A stretch of DNA of 64,000 nucleotides from assembly GCA_002416505.1 (NCBI GenBank), contig DIAM01000012.1, positions 1-64,000 on the forward strand. The letters run 5' to 3'. The position numbers and the translations under genes are program-made. This DNA comes from Gammaproteobacteria bacterium UBA5078. Lineage in GTDB: Bacteria; Pseudomonadota; Gammaproteobacteria; Pseudomonadales; Pseudohongiellaceae. Below, in pieces: positions 33,763 to 41,742 of the stretch. Each line of letters starts with the position of its first letter. Positions within the stretch are counted from its first letter, which is position 1. A model generated the notes under the pieces. That model was not told where the DNA came from, searched no databases, and was given only the letters and a program-made list of their open reading frames with translations.

Positions 33763-34806
33763 CTAAGGTGCTGCTCCTTTATCTCGCTCTTCCACGCGCG
33801 CGCCCGCTAACACGCCCGGTAGGGCGTAGTTGCCTTCATGGCAGGCGTATTCATATAAGCGGTCATCGGTTGACTTCATGGGGATCTCGGCCGTCCACGG
33901 CGAGACGAAGGTCGTGGGGTCGTTCAGTGTCACACTATAGTTAATGGTGTCGGACGCGACTCGCGTAAAGCGTTCGGTCACGACTAAGCTCTCTCCTGCG
34001 CCGCGGTAACTTTGTCCAGAGTTGAAGTTGCGCGTCTCGACAACGAGAGTGTCACCCTCCCAGCGACCGATAGAGTCGCCCATCCAAGGCTCATGTGTTG
34101 CAGGCAGCGGGGCGCTGTCGATGCGTATGATACGCGCATCGTGCACCATTTCGACAAGTATCATGACATAGCCAGGAGATTGCACGATCTGGTAGTGGTT
34201 ATTGTACAGAATCGGCAGCATGGGAGGGCCGGAACTCGAACCAAAGGAGAGCAGGCAGCGCTCGGCAAGCGGGCGGGATTCTGGTCCCTTGAATGGTTCT
34301 TGGCTGCGTGTTTGAGCCGCTGCAGCCAGACGTTGTTGCGCTGCCTCGGTGAAGGCTGGGATGCGACCGTTGGCCGGGTCGACTATGAGGGAGGTGCGGC
34401 GTTCTCCGTTGTAGATGGCGACCGTGGTGCCATCGTCGAACCAGAAATTATTGTAGCTGTCTTCGAGATCGATCTGGCCCTTCGTGGGGGGCGGACGATT
34501 AGGGTCGCTTGGCAGATCTGCGAGCGCACTGCGTCGGGCCACCTCCCGCTCCATCTCCCTTTGTTCCTGTTCGCTCAGGAAGGCTTTGTCGGCAAACTGT
34601 GTAGGGCGCTCTAGCGGGGTGATGGTGTTGTTGGTCCACATGCCCTGCAGGTCGGCTTTGCCATCGACGGTGCGCGGCGCGGTGTAGTTGCCGGTCTGTG
34701 CGCTGCTGGTCACTGGTAGGGACGCCGCGAGGATGAGAACGCCTGTTGCGGGAGCTAGGCGCAGGTGCTTAGTAAGGCGATCTACTGCAACAAGACACTT
34801 ATTCAT
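33763..34806 (-). CDS. Exported protein of unknown function
   Basis: The 347-residue product starts at the ATG at 34806, with GGAGAA upstream. A basic region is followed by a signal peptide ending about VTSSAQ near residue 37. The mature part begins with DGKADLQGMWTNNTITPLER, a pattern common in exported proteins of unknown function in Proteobacteria and Acidobacteria. Further on are LVEMVHDARIIRID, WMGDSIGRWEGDTLVVET and ERFTRV. It may be a beta-rich periplasmic protein. The coupled SMI1/KNR4 gene follows after one base. Confidence 0.7.
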   Translation of the reverse strand: MNKCLVAVDRLTKHLRLAPATGVLILAASLPVTSSAQTGNYTAPRTVDGKADLQGMWTNNTITPLERPTQFADKAFLSEQEQREMEREVARRSALADLPSDPNRPPPTKGQIDLEDSYNNFWFDDGTTVAIYNGERRTSLIVDPANGRIPAFTEAAQQRLAAAAQTRSQEPFKGPESRPLAERCLLSFGSSSGPPMLPILYNNHYQIVQSPGYVMILVEMVHDARIIRIDSAPLPATHEPWMGDSIGRWEGDTLVVETRNFNSGQSYRGAGESLVVTERFTRVASDTINYSVTLNDPTTFVSPWTAEIPMKSTDDRLYEYACHEGNYALPGVLAGARVEERDKGAAP

Positions 34807-34893
34807 TATTATTCTCCGAGTCTTTAGTATGCTCGTCAGTGAGTCTTGGCAGAGTAGCAAAGTCGTTCGAATCTAAGCAACTACGGCGGGCCT

Positions 34894-35655
34894 CTAGGGT
34901 TTGCGTAAGCGCAGCAAGTATTGATCGCTGCTGCGGTTTAGCATCGGATCGAATATGGAACGCATATGACGATCCTGAGAGTTCGCGAGCAAGTCACTCT
35001 GGGCCTCGAGTACGAAACCCGCCTCCTCGATTACCTGTATCGCCGCCTCCTTAGGCAGTCGGTGCAGTCGTCGATTGTCTCGACCGACGTCTCCTTGGTG
35101 ATCGATGATGCCTACCACGCCGCCCGGCTTAAGGACGCTATAGATATTGCGCAGCATACCAATGGCACGCTGTGGGTGGCTGTTGAAGTAGTCATGGAGG
35201 ATCTGTGAGATGAGCACGAAATCCACCGACCCGTTCGCGAGGCCAAGGTCGCCGACCGGGCGTTCGAGGCGTTGCACGTTGTCCAGTTGGCCGGCAACGA
35301 TTCGCGCCTCGAGCGCTGCGCTGCGGGTGCGCTCGCCTCGGTCCTCTTCCAGGTTCAATCCGCTAGGGGAGTTTTGCGCATAGACTAGTCCCTCGGGACC
35401 GACCGCCTTGGCGAGGATATAGGTGTAGTAGCCTCCCGCCGCGTACAGGTCTAAGACCACCATGCCGGGTTGCAACTGCAGGAACTCGAGGGTCTGGACC
35501 GGTTTACGTTGCGGGTCGCGAATGCGATCGCTTACGTCGCGCCCGGGTGCCCGTAGGGCGTTCTCCAATGCCTGTGCATCCAAGGCTTGCGCTGCGCAGT
35601 TAGCTGCGACACACACAGTTAGAAGCATCGTGAGTAAGTAATGGTATTTTCGCAC
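34894..35655 (-). CDS. Exported SAM methyltransferase-like protein
   Basis: The 253-residue product has a signal peptide (about 1-23) followed by a class I methyltransferase fold. The SAM loop is VVLDLYAAGGYYTYILAKAV, and the later strand is SVLKPGGVVGIIDHQGD. This matches the group of predicted exported methyltransferases in which the glycine-rich loop reads AAGGYYT. A periplasmic SAM enzyme is odd because SAM is cytosolic; the fold may bind something else, or the N-terminus may be an anchor. The substrate is unknown. Confidence 0.72.
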   Translation of the reverse strand: MRKYHYLLTMLLTVCVAANCAAQALDAQALENALRAPGRDVSDRIRDPQRKPVQTLEFLQLQPGMVVLDLYAAGGYYTYILAKAVGPEGLVYAQNSPSGLNLEEDRGERTRSAALEARIVAGQLDNVQRLERPVGDLGLANGSVDFVLISQILHDYFNSHPQRAIGMLRNIYSVLKPGGVVGIIDHQGDVGRDNRRLHRLPKEAAIQVIEEAGFVLEAQSDLLANSQDRHMRSIFDPMLNRSSDQYLLRLRKP

Positions 35656-35745
35656 GACTATTGTGCTCCTTATTGTGACGTGGCACTGGCATCATAGGCT
35701 GGATTTGAGACAATGCCCAAATTTCGCACTATAAGTAGGCCCACA

Positions 35746-36411
35746 ATGACCCTATTACCCGCCGTAGAACTCGTCTGCCCCGCCGGTGCAAACCCCGATG
35801 CCAGCATTATTTGGCTGCATGGCCTCGGCTCCGATGGACACGATTTCGCTGGCATAGTCCCCGAGCTACATCTTCCGAATACATTGGCAGTGCGTTTCGT
35901 GCTTCCCCACGCCCCATCCATCCCCGTGACTATCAATAACGGTTTCGTAATGCCGGCTTGGTATGACATCGTCGAGATCGATATAGGCAGAACGGTAGAC
36001 ACTGATCAGTTGAGGCAATCGGCTGCGGCCGTGCACTTGCTAATCGATAGGGAGATCGCGCGTGGCATAGATAGCCGTCGCATCATCCTCGCCGGCTTCT
36101 CGCAGGGGGGGGCTGTCATCTTGGAGGCGGCCTTGAGTTGTCCGCATCCACTAGCGGGAGCGCTGTCTTTGTCGAGTTATTTTCCGACCAGTGACACGAT
36201 CGTCCCACATCAAGCCAATCGTGGCTTGCCCATCTTGGTGTGCCATGGGACGCGGGATCCAGTGGTCAATGAGTCCTTAGGGAAAAAAGCAGAGGCTGAT
36301 TTACGCGCGCTTGGGCATCCCACGCAATACCGTAGCTACCCTATGGAACATTCGGTCTGTCTCGAGCAGATACGCGATATCTCGGCATGGTTTCAGGAAC
36401 GATTAGGCTAA
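35746..36411 (+). CDS. Carboxylesterase (alpha/beta hydrolase)
   Basis: The 221-residue product resembles the Pseudomonas EstB-type carboxylesterases, which cleave short-chain esters in the cytoplasm. The oxyanion loop is WLHGLGSDGHDF; the nucleophile is the serine in GFSQGGA; the acid is the aspartate in GTRDPVV; the base is the histidine in MEHSV. I use the ATG at 35746, in line with known proteins of 218 residues; the ATG at 35713 is possible. It has no signal peptide. Confidence 0.85.
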   Translation: MTLLPAVELVCPAGANPDASIIWLHGLGSDGHDFAGIVPELHLPNTLAVRFVLPHAPSIPVTINNGFVMPAWYDIVEIDIGRTVDTDQLRQSAAAVHLLIDREIARGIDSRRIILAGFSQGGAVILEAALSCPHPLAGALSLSSYFPTSDTIVPHQANRGLPILVCHGTRDPVVNESLGKKAEADLRALGHPTQYRSYPMEHSVCLEQIRDISAWFQERLG

Positions 36412-36421
36412 TAAAAGCTTC

Positions 36422-36850
36422 CTAAAGACCAACGCCTCTTGCCATCAGGAAGGCAAGTATTGGGATGAAGGCTAGCAGCACAAGCTCGATGCGCAGGGTT
36501 CGAATAACCCCTATCGGCACTAAGATTGGTTCGGTTTGGGTTTTGCGCTGCCGCAAGAAAAAGACGGTAGGGTAGATTGAGAGCAGGGCCACGAGTACGA
36601 ACAACGTAAGCTTGGCGTGGAACACGGGGTTGGTGTTGTAGAAGGAGCTTGGCTTGCCGACCCACAGCCATAGACTGATGCCCAAGATAGCGACCAGGCC
36701 GGCGCTGAGCCCATATGCCGCGTCAACCTTAAGTAGGTTACGCAAGTCCTCACGCGAGATCTCTTTGCCTATCGCGATGTTCTCGATTATGAGCGCGCCT
36801 GCGAGCACGATGACGGCGAATAGGTGGAGGTATCGAATCAACACGTCCAT
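36422..36850 (-). CDS. DUF2214 family membrane protein
   Basis: The 142-residue product has four hydrophobic segments (for example LFAVIVLAGALIIENIAIG, LSAGLVAILGISLWLW, LTLFVLVALLSIYPTVFFL). The conserved DUF2214 region is RYLHLFAV plus DAAYGLSAG. The family is uncharacterised. The ATG at 36850 has GGAG nine bases upstream. It lies 18 bases downstream of the glutaredoxin gene on the same strand. Confidence 0.75.
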   Translation of the reverse strand: MDVLIRYLHLFAVIVLAGALIIENIAIGKEISREDLRNLLKVDAAYGLSAGLVAILGISLWLWVGKPSSFYNTNPVFHAKLTLFVLVALLSIYPTVFFLRQRKTQTEPILVPIGVIRTLRIELVLLAFIPILAFLMARGVGL

Positions 36851-36868
36851 TTTCATACTCCACAAACA

Positions 36869-37258
36869 TTAGTCAGGGGATGGCAAGGTTGAGGCGATGC
36901 CGTGTTTCGACAGGATCTGTGCGAGCTTGCCACTTCTAAACGCCACGGCGGTCTCGGTGTAGCCGCCGAGACCCTCATTGCCAATAAACAGCTGTGGCAG
37001 GGTGCTGCTATGGGTGATCTGCTGCAAGCACGCACGCACTTCTCTTTGCAGGTTTGGCTCGAGGAACTGCCCTTGATCGAGCTCTATTACCCGATACTCC
37101 ACGCCAATTTGGTCAAGCAATTGTTTGGCTGCTCGACAGAACGAACACCAGCTTAAGGAAAAGAGTACAACTGCCGCTTGTGGGGAAGATATGGCGTTGT
37201 CGACCAGTTCCCGCCCGTTCGGTGGGGAGGCTTGGGTGCTTGAGGCGCTTTCACTCAT
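36869..37258 (-). CDS. Glutaredoxin family protein with CSFC active site
   Basis: The product has a thioredoxin fold of the glutaredoxin type: VVLFSLSWCSFCRAAKQLLD, then TLPQLFIGNEGLGGYTET with the cis-proline and the GG glutathione motif. The active site is CSFC, not CPYC or a monothiol CGFS. About 35 residues of low complexity come before the fold. I use the ATG at 37258 (129 residues); the ATG four codons earlier is possible. It is likely a cytosolic oxidoreductase; its targets are unknown. Confidence 0.75.
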   Translation of the reverse strand: MSESASSTQASPPNGRELVDNAISSPQAAVVLFSLSWCSFCRAAKQLLDQIGVEYRVIELDQGQFLEPNLQREVRACLQQITHSSTLPQLFIGNEGLGGYTETAVAFRSGKLAQILSKHGIASTLPSPD

Positions 37259-37411
37259 TTGTAATTCCATTCGATGAAAAGGAGTGTATTGTCGCATAAA
37301 AAATAGGCAGTTTCTCTGGCTCTAATGATCTGTGTCAGCGCTTTAGTCGATTTAGCTGTGATAAAGTGCTCGCGTTGCTTTTCTAGCATAAGCTATTAGG
37401 AGGATTAACAA

Positions 37412-37783
37412 ATGATTGGTTATATAACTCTTGGCACTAATGATATTCAGCGTGCCGGTGCGTTCTACGATTCTTTATTGGCCGAGCTTGGTGCGGCGCG
37501 CACGATGGATTATCCAACTTTTATCGCATGGGGGACTAGCCCAGAGCGCACTGCGTTGTCAGTGATTAAACCTTACGATGGTAATCCTGCGTCTGTAGGA
37601 AATGGGGTGATGGTGGGATTACAGGCCGACAGTCGCGAGACCGTCGAGCGTGTCTACAATAAGGCGCTGTCATTGGGTGCAAAAGACGAAGGCCCGGCGG
37701 GACCGCGTAGCGATAGTTTCTACGCAGGCTATTTTCGCGATCCGGACGGCAATAAGATCAACATCTTCTACGCCGGAGAGTAG
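37412..37783 (+). CDS. VOC family protein (glyoxalase-like)
   Basis: The 123-residue product has the vicinal oxygen chelate fold, with GYITLGTNDIQRAGAFYDSL at the start and GYFRDPDGNKINIF at the end. Such proteins bind a metal through His and Glu, but the usual ligands are not all recognisable, so catalysis is uncertain. AGGAGG lies nine bases before the ATG. It lies 73 bases before the TetR gene. Confidence 0.8.
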   Translation: MIGYITLGTNDIQRAGAFYDSLLAELGAARTMDYPTFIAWGTSPERTALSVIKPYDGNPASVGNGVMVGLQADSRETVERVYNKALSLGAKDEGPAGPRSDSFYAGYFRDPDGNKINIFYAGE

Positions 37784-37856
37784 AGTCTAAGCTTGCAATA
37801 GAGGCGGGCCGGATAAGGCTCGCCTTCGCTTGAAAATTAACTAGGACAAGGGTTTC

Positions 37857-38522
37857 ATGGATCAGCAGAATACTAATGAGTGCAGCGAAGTGCCAGCCGA
37901 GCCGATGTTACCCAAGCCCGGCCTGCGCGAGCGCAAGAAACGCTTGCGTCTGCAGCGCATCATCGATGTGTCGCATCAGTTATTCGTGAGCAAGGGCTTC
38001 CAAGACACGACGATTCAAGATATTGCCGACGAGGCAGGGATAGGGCTAGGAACGCTCTATCTCTATGCCAAGGGCAAGGATGATTTGTTGGTGCTAGTGT
38101 TTCGCGAACACCTGCTGCACATGACGGAGTCTGCGTTCGAAATCATTGATCCAAAACACCCAGTAATCGACCAACTGATGACCTTCTTCTCTGTCCATAT
38201 CGACTATCATAAAGAAGATCATCTGCTCTCTAGGACGGTTCTTAAGGAGTTGTCTTTCCCTACCAACCCCAAGCGACGGCAAGATATCGAACTGATATTC
38301 AATACCGCCTATGAGAAGCTAGCATTGTTATTGAAGCGCGGCATAAAGGACGGCAAGCTCAACTCTAACCTCTATATTGGAACCGCCGCGAGCAGTATTT
38401 TTGGACTCTATTACCACCTCTTACAGGGCTTTCTCTGCGGCTTCTTCACGGAAAATGAGTTCAAGAAAAATCTCCGTCATGCCTTGGATATGCTCTTGGC
38501 CAGCGCCGTACTCGACGCCTAA
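37857..38522 (+). CDS. TetR family transcriptional regulator
   Basis: A dimeric repressor with an N-terminal helix-turn-helix (TTIQDIADEAGIGLGTLYLY, about residues 55-75) and a C-terminal ligand domain in 221 residues. The N-terminal 25 residues are an acidic, unstructured extension. A palindrome resembling a TetR operator lies between it and the next gene (38655-38670), so the redoxin/cytochrome/copper protein next to it is a candidate target. The ligand is unknown. Confidence 0.88.
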   Translation: MDQQNTNECSEVPAEPMLPKPGLRERKKRLRLQRIIDVSHQLFVSKGFQDTTIQDIADEAGIGLGTLYLYAKGKDDLLVLVFREHLLHMTESAFEIIDPKHPVIDQLMTFFSVHIDYHKEDHLLSRTVLKELSFPTNPKRRQDIELIFNTAYEKLALLLKRGIKDGKLNSNLYIGTAASSIFGLYYHLLQGFLCGFFTENEFKKNLRHALDMLLASAVLDA

Positions 38523-38654
38523 AGCCCCCCGCCTACTCGCTAGAATCTTGCTGATTTCTACAATTGACAAAGTAATGAGGGATAAATTCTCGGTCGCGGC
38601 TGTTGCCGTTTGCATTGCACAGGCGCGGTGCTAGCATCTGGGCAATAGGTTTTT

Positions 38655-38670
38655 AATGAATTTGTTCATT
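38655..38670. promoter_or_regulatory. Palindrome upstream of 38737 gene (candidate TetR operator)
   Basis: AATGAA (38655-38660) and TTCATT (38665-38670) are perfect inverted half-sites separated by TTTG. The site lies 67 bases before the ATG of the redoxin/cytochrome gene and 133 after the TetR gene. TetR-type repressors often bind such palindromes. Confidence 0.45.
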
Positions 38671-38736
38671 TTTAGTTGGAAGCGCTCGTTGCGGACAAAT
38701 ATATCAATACGTTAGTTGTAAACTTCGGAGAAACCC

Positions 38737-40494
38737 ATGTTCACTAAGCTCAACAACAAGAATTATCGGCAGTGGCAATTTACCTTGGCGGTGCTGCTTT
38801 TTTCCACTCTGATAGCCCCTTTGCACGCGGCGACGCGTGTTGGGGACTTCTCGCTACTCGATCAGAACGGCAAGTTTCACCACATCGCTTGGTATGACGA
38901 CCACAAGGCAATCGCCTTCCTAGTTCAGGTCAATGGCAGCGCAACGACCCGCGCTGCAGCCGCTGAATATGCGCGTCTGCAAGCCCAGTTCGATGCGCAG
39001 GGCATCGAGTTCATGATGATTAACCCATTGGGTCAGGCGCGGGACTCGGTGCAGGCCGAGGTCGCGACACTGGGCAGCTCGCTCCCCGTTCTAATTGATG
39101 ATACGCAGATAGTGTCGCAGGCGATGGGGATTGCGCGCAGCGGCGAGACCTTCCTGTTTGATCCGCGCAGCTTTGAGGTGATCTATCGTGGTCCCGTGTC
39201 GGGTCTGCAGGGTGCGCTAGGGGAAGTGGTGGCGGGGCAGGCGATCAGCGCTCCCATGGTGGCGATGAGCGGCGCCGATGTTAATTATCAGTCGAGCCAG
39301 CAGATCGCCGCGCAGGGTGTCTCCTATAGCGAAGACGTTGCGCCAATCATCGAGCAGAATTGTGCCAGTTGTCACCGAGTGGGTGGTATAGCGCCATTCG
39401 CGATGGATAGCCACGCGATGGTGCAGGGCTGGTCGCCCATGATTCGCGAAGTCTTAATGACGAAGCGTATGCCGCCAGGCCAACTCGATCCGCACGTTGG
39501 TAAATTCTCCAACGACTATAACTTGGCAGTAGCAGACCAGCAGAAACTCATACAATGGATAGAGGCTGGTTCAGTGAAAGATGGCAGCGTCGATCCACTG
39601 GCAGAGCTGAGTTGGCCAGAGTCGAAGTGGGCCTATGGTGAGCCCGACTTGATCGTTAAGCTGCCGCCTCAGAATATACCCGCTACCGGCATACTCGAGT
39701 ATAGGACAGTCATCGTGCCATTCGAGGGTCTGGACCGAGACCGTTGGGTGCGTGCCAGTGAATATCTTGCGGGCGATAGGCAGGTGCTGCACCACACTCT
39801 CAATGCCGTCATGCAACCAGGCGAGACTCGTCCTCGTGGCTTCTTGGGCGAAGTGGATCCCAACGCTGCGTATATAACGCCTTATATTCCCGGAGCGGAG
39901 CCCCATATTGAGAAGCCTAATACCGGCGGCTTGCTCAAGGCGGGCTCTAAGCTTGCCCTGCAATTGCACTACACGACTATGGGCAAAGAGACCGTAGATG
40001 CCAGCGAAATCGGGATTTGGTTTTATCCAGATGACCAGATTCCGCAGGAACGCCTATCGAGCGAGTGCGCCTGCATATTCCCGGATACATGGACCGATAT
40101 TCCTGCCTACGATCCGGATTTTGAGCAGCAACAGAGCATCACCATCAAAGCCGACGCCTATTTGCAGAGCTTCATTCCGCATATGCACTTCCGTGGCAAG
40201 AGCATGAGCTTCGCGGCTCACTACCCGAATGGCGAGGTGGAACAGCTGATTAATATCGCTAATTACAATTACAACTGGCAGATCGACTATAAGCTCGAAG
40301 AGCCCGTGTTCGTGCCTGCTGGCACCAAGATAGTCGTGACTGCAGCCTATGACAACTCTGCGCAGAACAAGGCTAACCCTGATCCCGCGCGCACAGTGCC
40401 TTGGGGCGATCAGAGTTGGGATGAGATGTTCTTCGGTCAAGTGTATTGGAAGTATGTCGACCAGAGCGCATTCGTGAGCTCGTTAGCACAATGA
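38737..40494 (+). CDS. Exported redoxin/cytochrome c/copper-monooxygenase-like protein, intact copper ligands
   Basis: The 585-residue product has a signal peptide ending about LHAATR (30-34), a thioredoxin-like domain (about 36-150) without cysteines, a heme c site CASCH at 209-213 and distal M245 in RMPPGQ. The C-terminal part matches copper type II ascorbate-dependent monooxygenases. The presumed ligands are present: H352-H353, H411, H482 and H484 in HMHFRG, M564. Near the end the family motif YDNSAQNKANPDP and WGDQ are kept. It may be a periplasmic redox enzyme that couples heme and copper; the substrate is unknown. A TetR gene and a palindrome lie upstream, and a strong terminator follows. 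The copy at 27684 lacks these ligands. Confidence 0.78.
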   Translation: MFTKLNNKNYRQWQFTLAVLLFSTLIAPLHAATRVGDFSLLDQNGKFHHIAWYDDHKAIAFLVQVNGSATTRAAAAEYARLQAQFDAQGIEFMMINPLGQARDSVQAEVATLGSSLPVLIDDTQIVSQAMGIARSGETFLFDPRSFEVIYRGPVSGLQGALGEVVAGQAISAPMVAMSGADVNYQSSQQIAAQGVSYSEDVAPIIEQNCASCHRVGGIAPFAMDSHAMVQGWSPMIREVLMTKRMPPGQLDPHVGKFSNDYNLAVADQQKLIQWIEAGSVKDGSVDPLAELSWPESKWAYGEPDLIVKLPPQNIPATGILEYRTVIVPFEGLDRDRWVRASEYLAGDRQVLHHTLNAVMQPGETRPRGFLGEVDPNAAYITPYIPGAEPHIEKPNTGGLLKAGSKLALQLHYTTMGKETVDASEIGIWFYPDDQIPQERLSSECACIFPDTWTDIPAYDPDFEQQQSITIKADAYLQSFIPHMHFRGKSMSFAAHYPNGEVEQLINIANYNYNWQIDYKLEEPVFVPAGTKIVVTAAYDNSAQNKANPDPARTVPWGDQSWDEMFFGQVYWKYVDQSAFVSSLAQ

Positions 40495-40533
40495 TCTAGA
40501 CCACATGGAGATAGGGGGGGAACGGACGCGAAA

Positions 40534-40568
40534 AAAAGGGAAAGAGGCTGGAAGCTTCTTTCCCTTTT
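40534..40568. terminator. Strong terminator between convergent genes
   Basis: A 16-bp stem with a single G-T mismatch, AAAAGGGAAAGAGGCT (40534-40549) and AGCTTCTTTCCCTTTT (40553-40568), with a three-base loop. Both sides have T-rich ends, so it can stop transcription from either side, serving both the redoxin/cytochrome gene and the convergent fumarylacetoacetase-fold gene. Confidence 0.9.
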
Positions 40569-40602
40569 CCTTTTCTAGCGGCAGCGTCTTAACCGCTTGA
40601 GC

Positions 40603-41427
40603 TTATTTTGCTTTTTCGATCGGCGTGCGCAGGATGCCAACGCCTTCTACTTCAACTTCGTAGGTATCGCCGCCAACCATTTCACGCGTGCGTCCCATAG
40701 TGCCGGACCAGATGATATCGCCTGGCTCTAAGACGAAGTAATGGGAGATATAACTCACCATATAATCGAAATTGTAGAGCATGTCAGAGGTGTTCTCGCC
40801 CTGACGCACTTCGCCGTTCAGACGGCCTTCGATCTTCAGCTCGTTCGGGTTTAAGCCTGTGACGATCTTCGGGCCCACCGCGTTAAAGGTCTTGCTGCCT
40901 TTCGCGCGTGTCCACTGTAGATCTGCACTCTGCCAGTCGCGTGCGCTGCCGTCGTTACCAGCAGTGACGCCGAAGATGTAGTCGCGCGCGTCCTCTAATG
41001 CAACGTTCTCTGCATGCTTGCCGATGACGACGATAGCCTCGGCCTCGTAATGGAAGTTGTTGGAGTCCGCTGGGATCACCATAGTCTCGCCCGGGCCAAT
41101 GATGGAATTGGCGGGAACGACGAAGAGGCCTGGATACGCCGCTGGCTCGCCGGTGAGGTGGCTACGGAAGTTTAGTGCGGTCATCACGACCAGCTCGGGG
41201 TCGACTGGTGCCTTGAGCATGACCGCTGACTCTGCCACTGTCTGACCAGTGTGAGTGCCGCCAAGATAGGGAGCGTCAGTCAGTTGATGGATGGTAGTGC
41301 CTTGTAGCTCGCCCCAAGAGATCACACCATTTTGTTCATAGCGAACGAACTCAGCGGCTTGGGCCGAAGCCACCATGGCGCCTGAAACTAAAAGACCTGC
41401 GACTAATTTATTGAATGAATGCGTCAC
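40603..41427 (-). CDS. Exported fumarylacetoacetate hydrolase-fold protein
   Basis: The 274-residue product has a Sec signal peptide (MTHSFNKLVAGLLVSGAMVA, cleavage near SAQAAE) before an FAH fold. The fold shows LNFRSHLTGEP, FHYEAEAIVVIGKHAEN, FGVTAGNDGSARDWQ, RAKGSKTFNAVGPKIV and the final GDIIWSGTMGR. The metal-binding glutamates of this family appear in YEAEAIVVIG. The start is a GTG at 41427 with an excellent AGGAGGTGA five bases upstream, which fixes it downstream of other in-frame codons. Family members usually act in the cytoplasm on aromatic-catabolism products, so export is odd. The substrate is unknown. Confidence 0.78.
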   Translation of the reverse strand: MTHSFNKLVAGLLVSGAMVASAQAAEFVRYEQNGVISWGELQGTTIHQLTDAPYLGGTHTGQTVAESAVMLKAPVDPELVVMTALNFRSHLTGEPAAYPGLFVVPANSIIGPGETMVIPADSNNFHYEAEAIVVIGKHAENVALEDARDYIFGVTAGNDGSARDWQSADLQWTRAKGSKTFNAVGPKIVTGLNPNELKIEGRLNGEVRQGENTSDMLYNFDYMVSYISHYFVLEPGDIIWSGTMGRTREMVGGDTYEVEVEGVGILRTPIEKAK

Positions 41428-41742
41428 GCAATCACCTCCTCTATGTGGATTTGGGCTTCGACGTCTCGGCTCACGCAGTGTCACGCGTGCGGGGAAGCGT
41501 TGCCTTTTCTAATTATCTAGCGATTTGCGGATTGGTCCCTGAAAAGGAGGCTCAATGCAGCGCGCACTATCCTGAACCTAAACAGTGGTCGAATCAAGCG
41601 GCACAGTTTGCGCGTAGTGGCCTCGAAAGCTGCTGCCGTTGTCGTATGGGGATTGAGTTTTAGTTTGGGCGTAATGGGCATATCATTCTAGCTCACTGCA
41701 CTTCCTTTCTAATTAAAATAAATCGAAGCAGGCCTCCCTCAA
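41428..41742. other. 315-base region without a gene
   Basis: The region separates two divergent genes. I see no convincing gene, RNA or hairpin here. Promoters for both genes must lie in it, but no clear -35/-10 pair stands out. A short open frame of about 80 codons across 41415-41663 has no family-like features. Confidence 0.5.

Noticed and set aside
34012..34614. Open frame of 200 codons on the plus strand, antisense to the exported protein at 33763
   Set aside because: Shadow of the minus-strand gene, which has a signal peptide and a family pattern.
41415..41663. Open frame of 82 codons in the divergent gap
   Set aside because: No good ribosome-binding site, odd composition and overlap with the start region of the exported FAH-fold gene; no domain seen.
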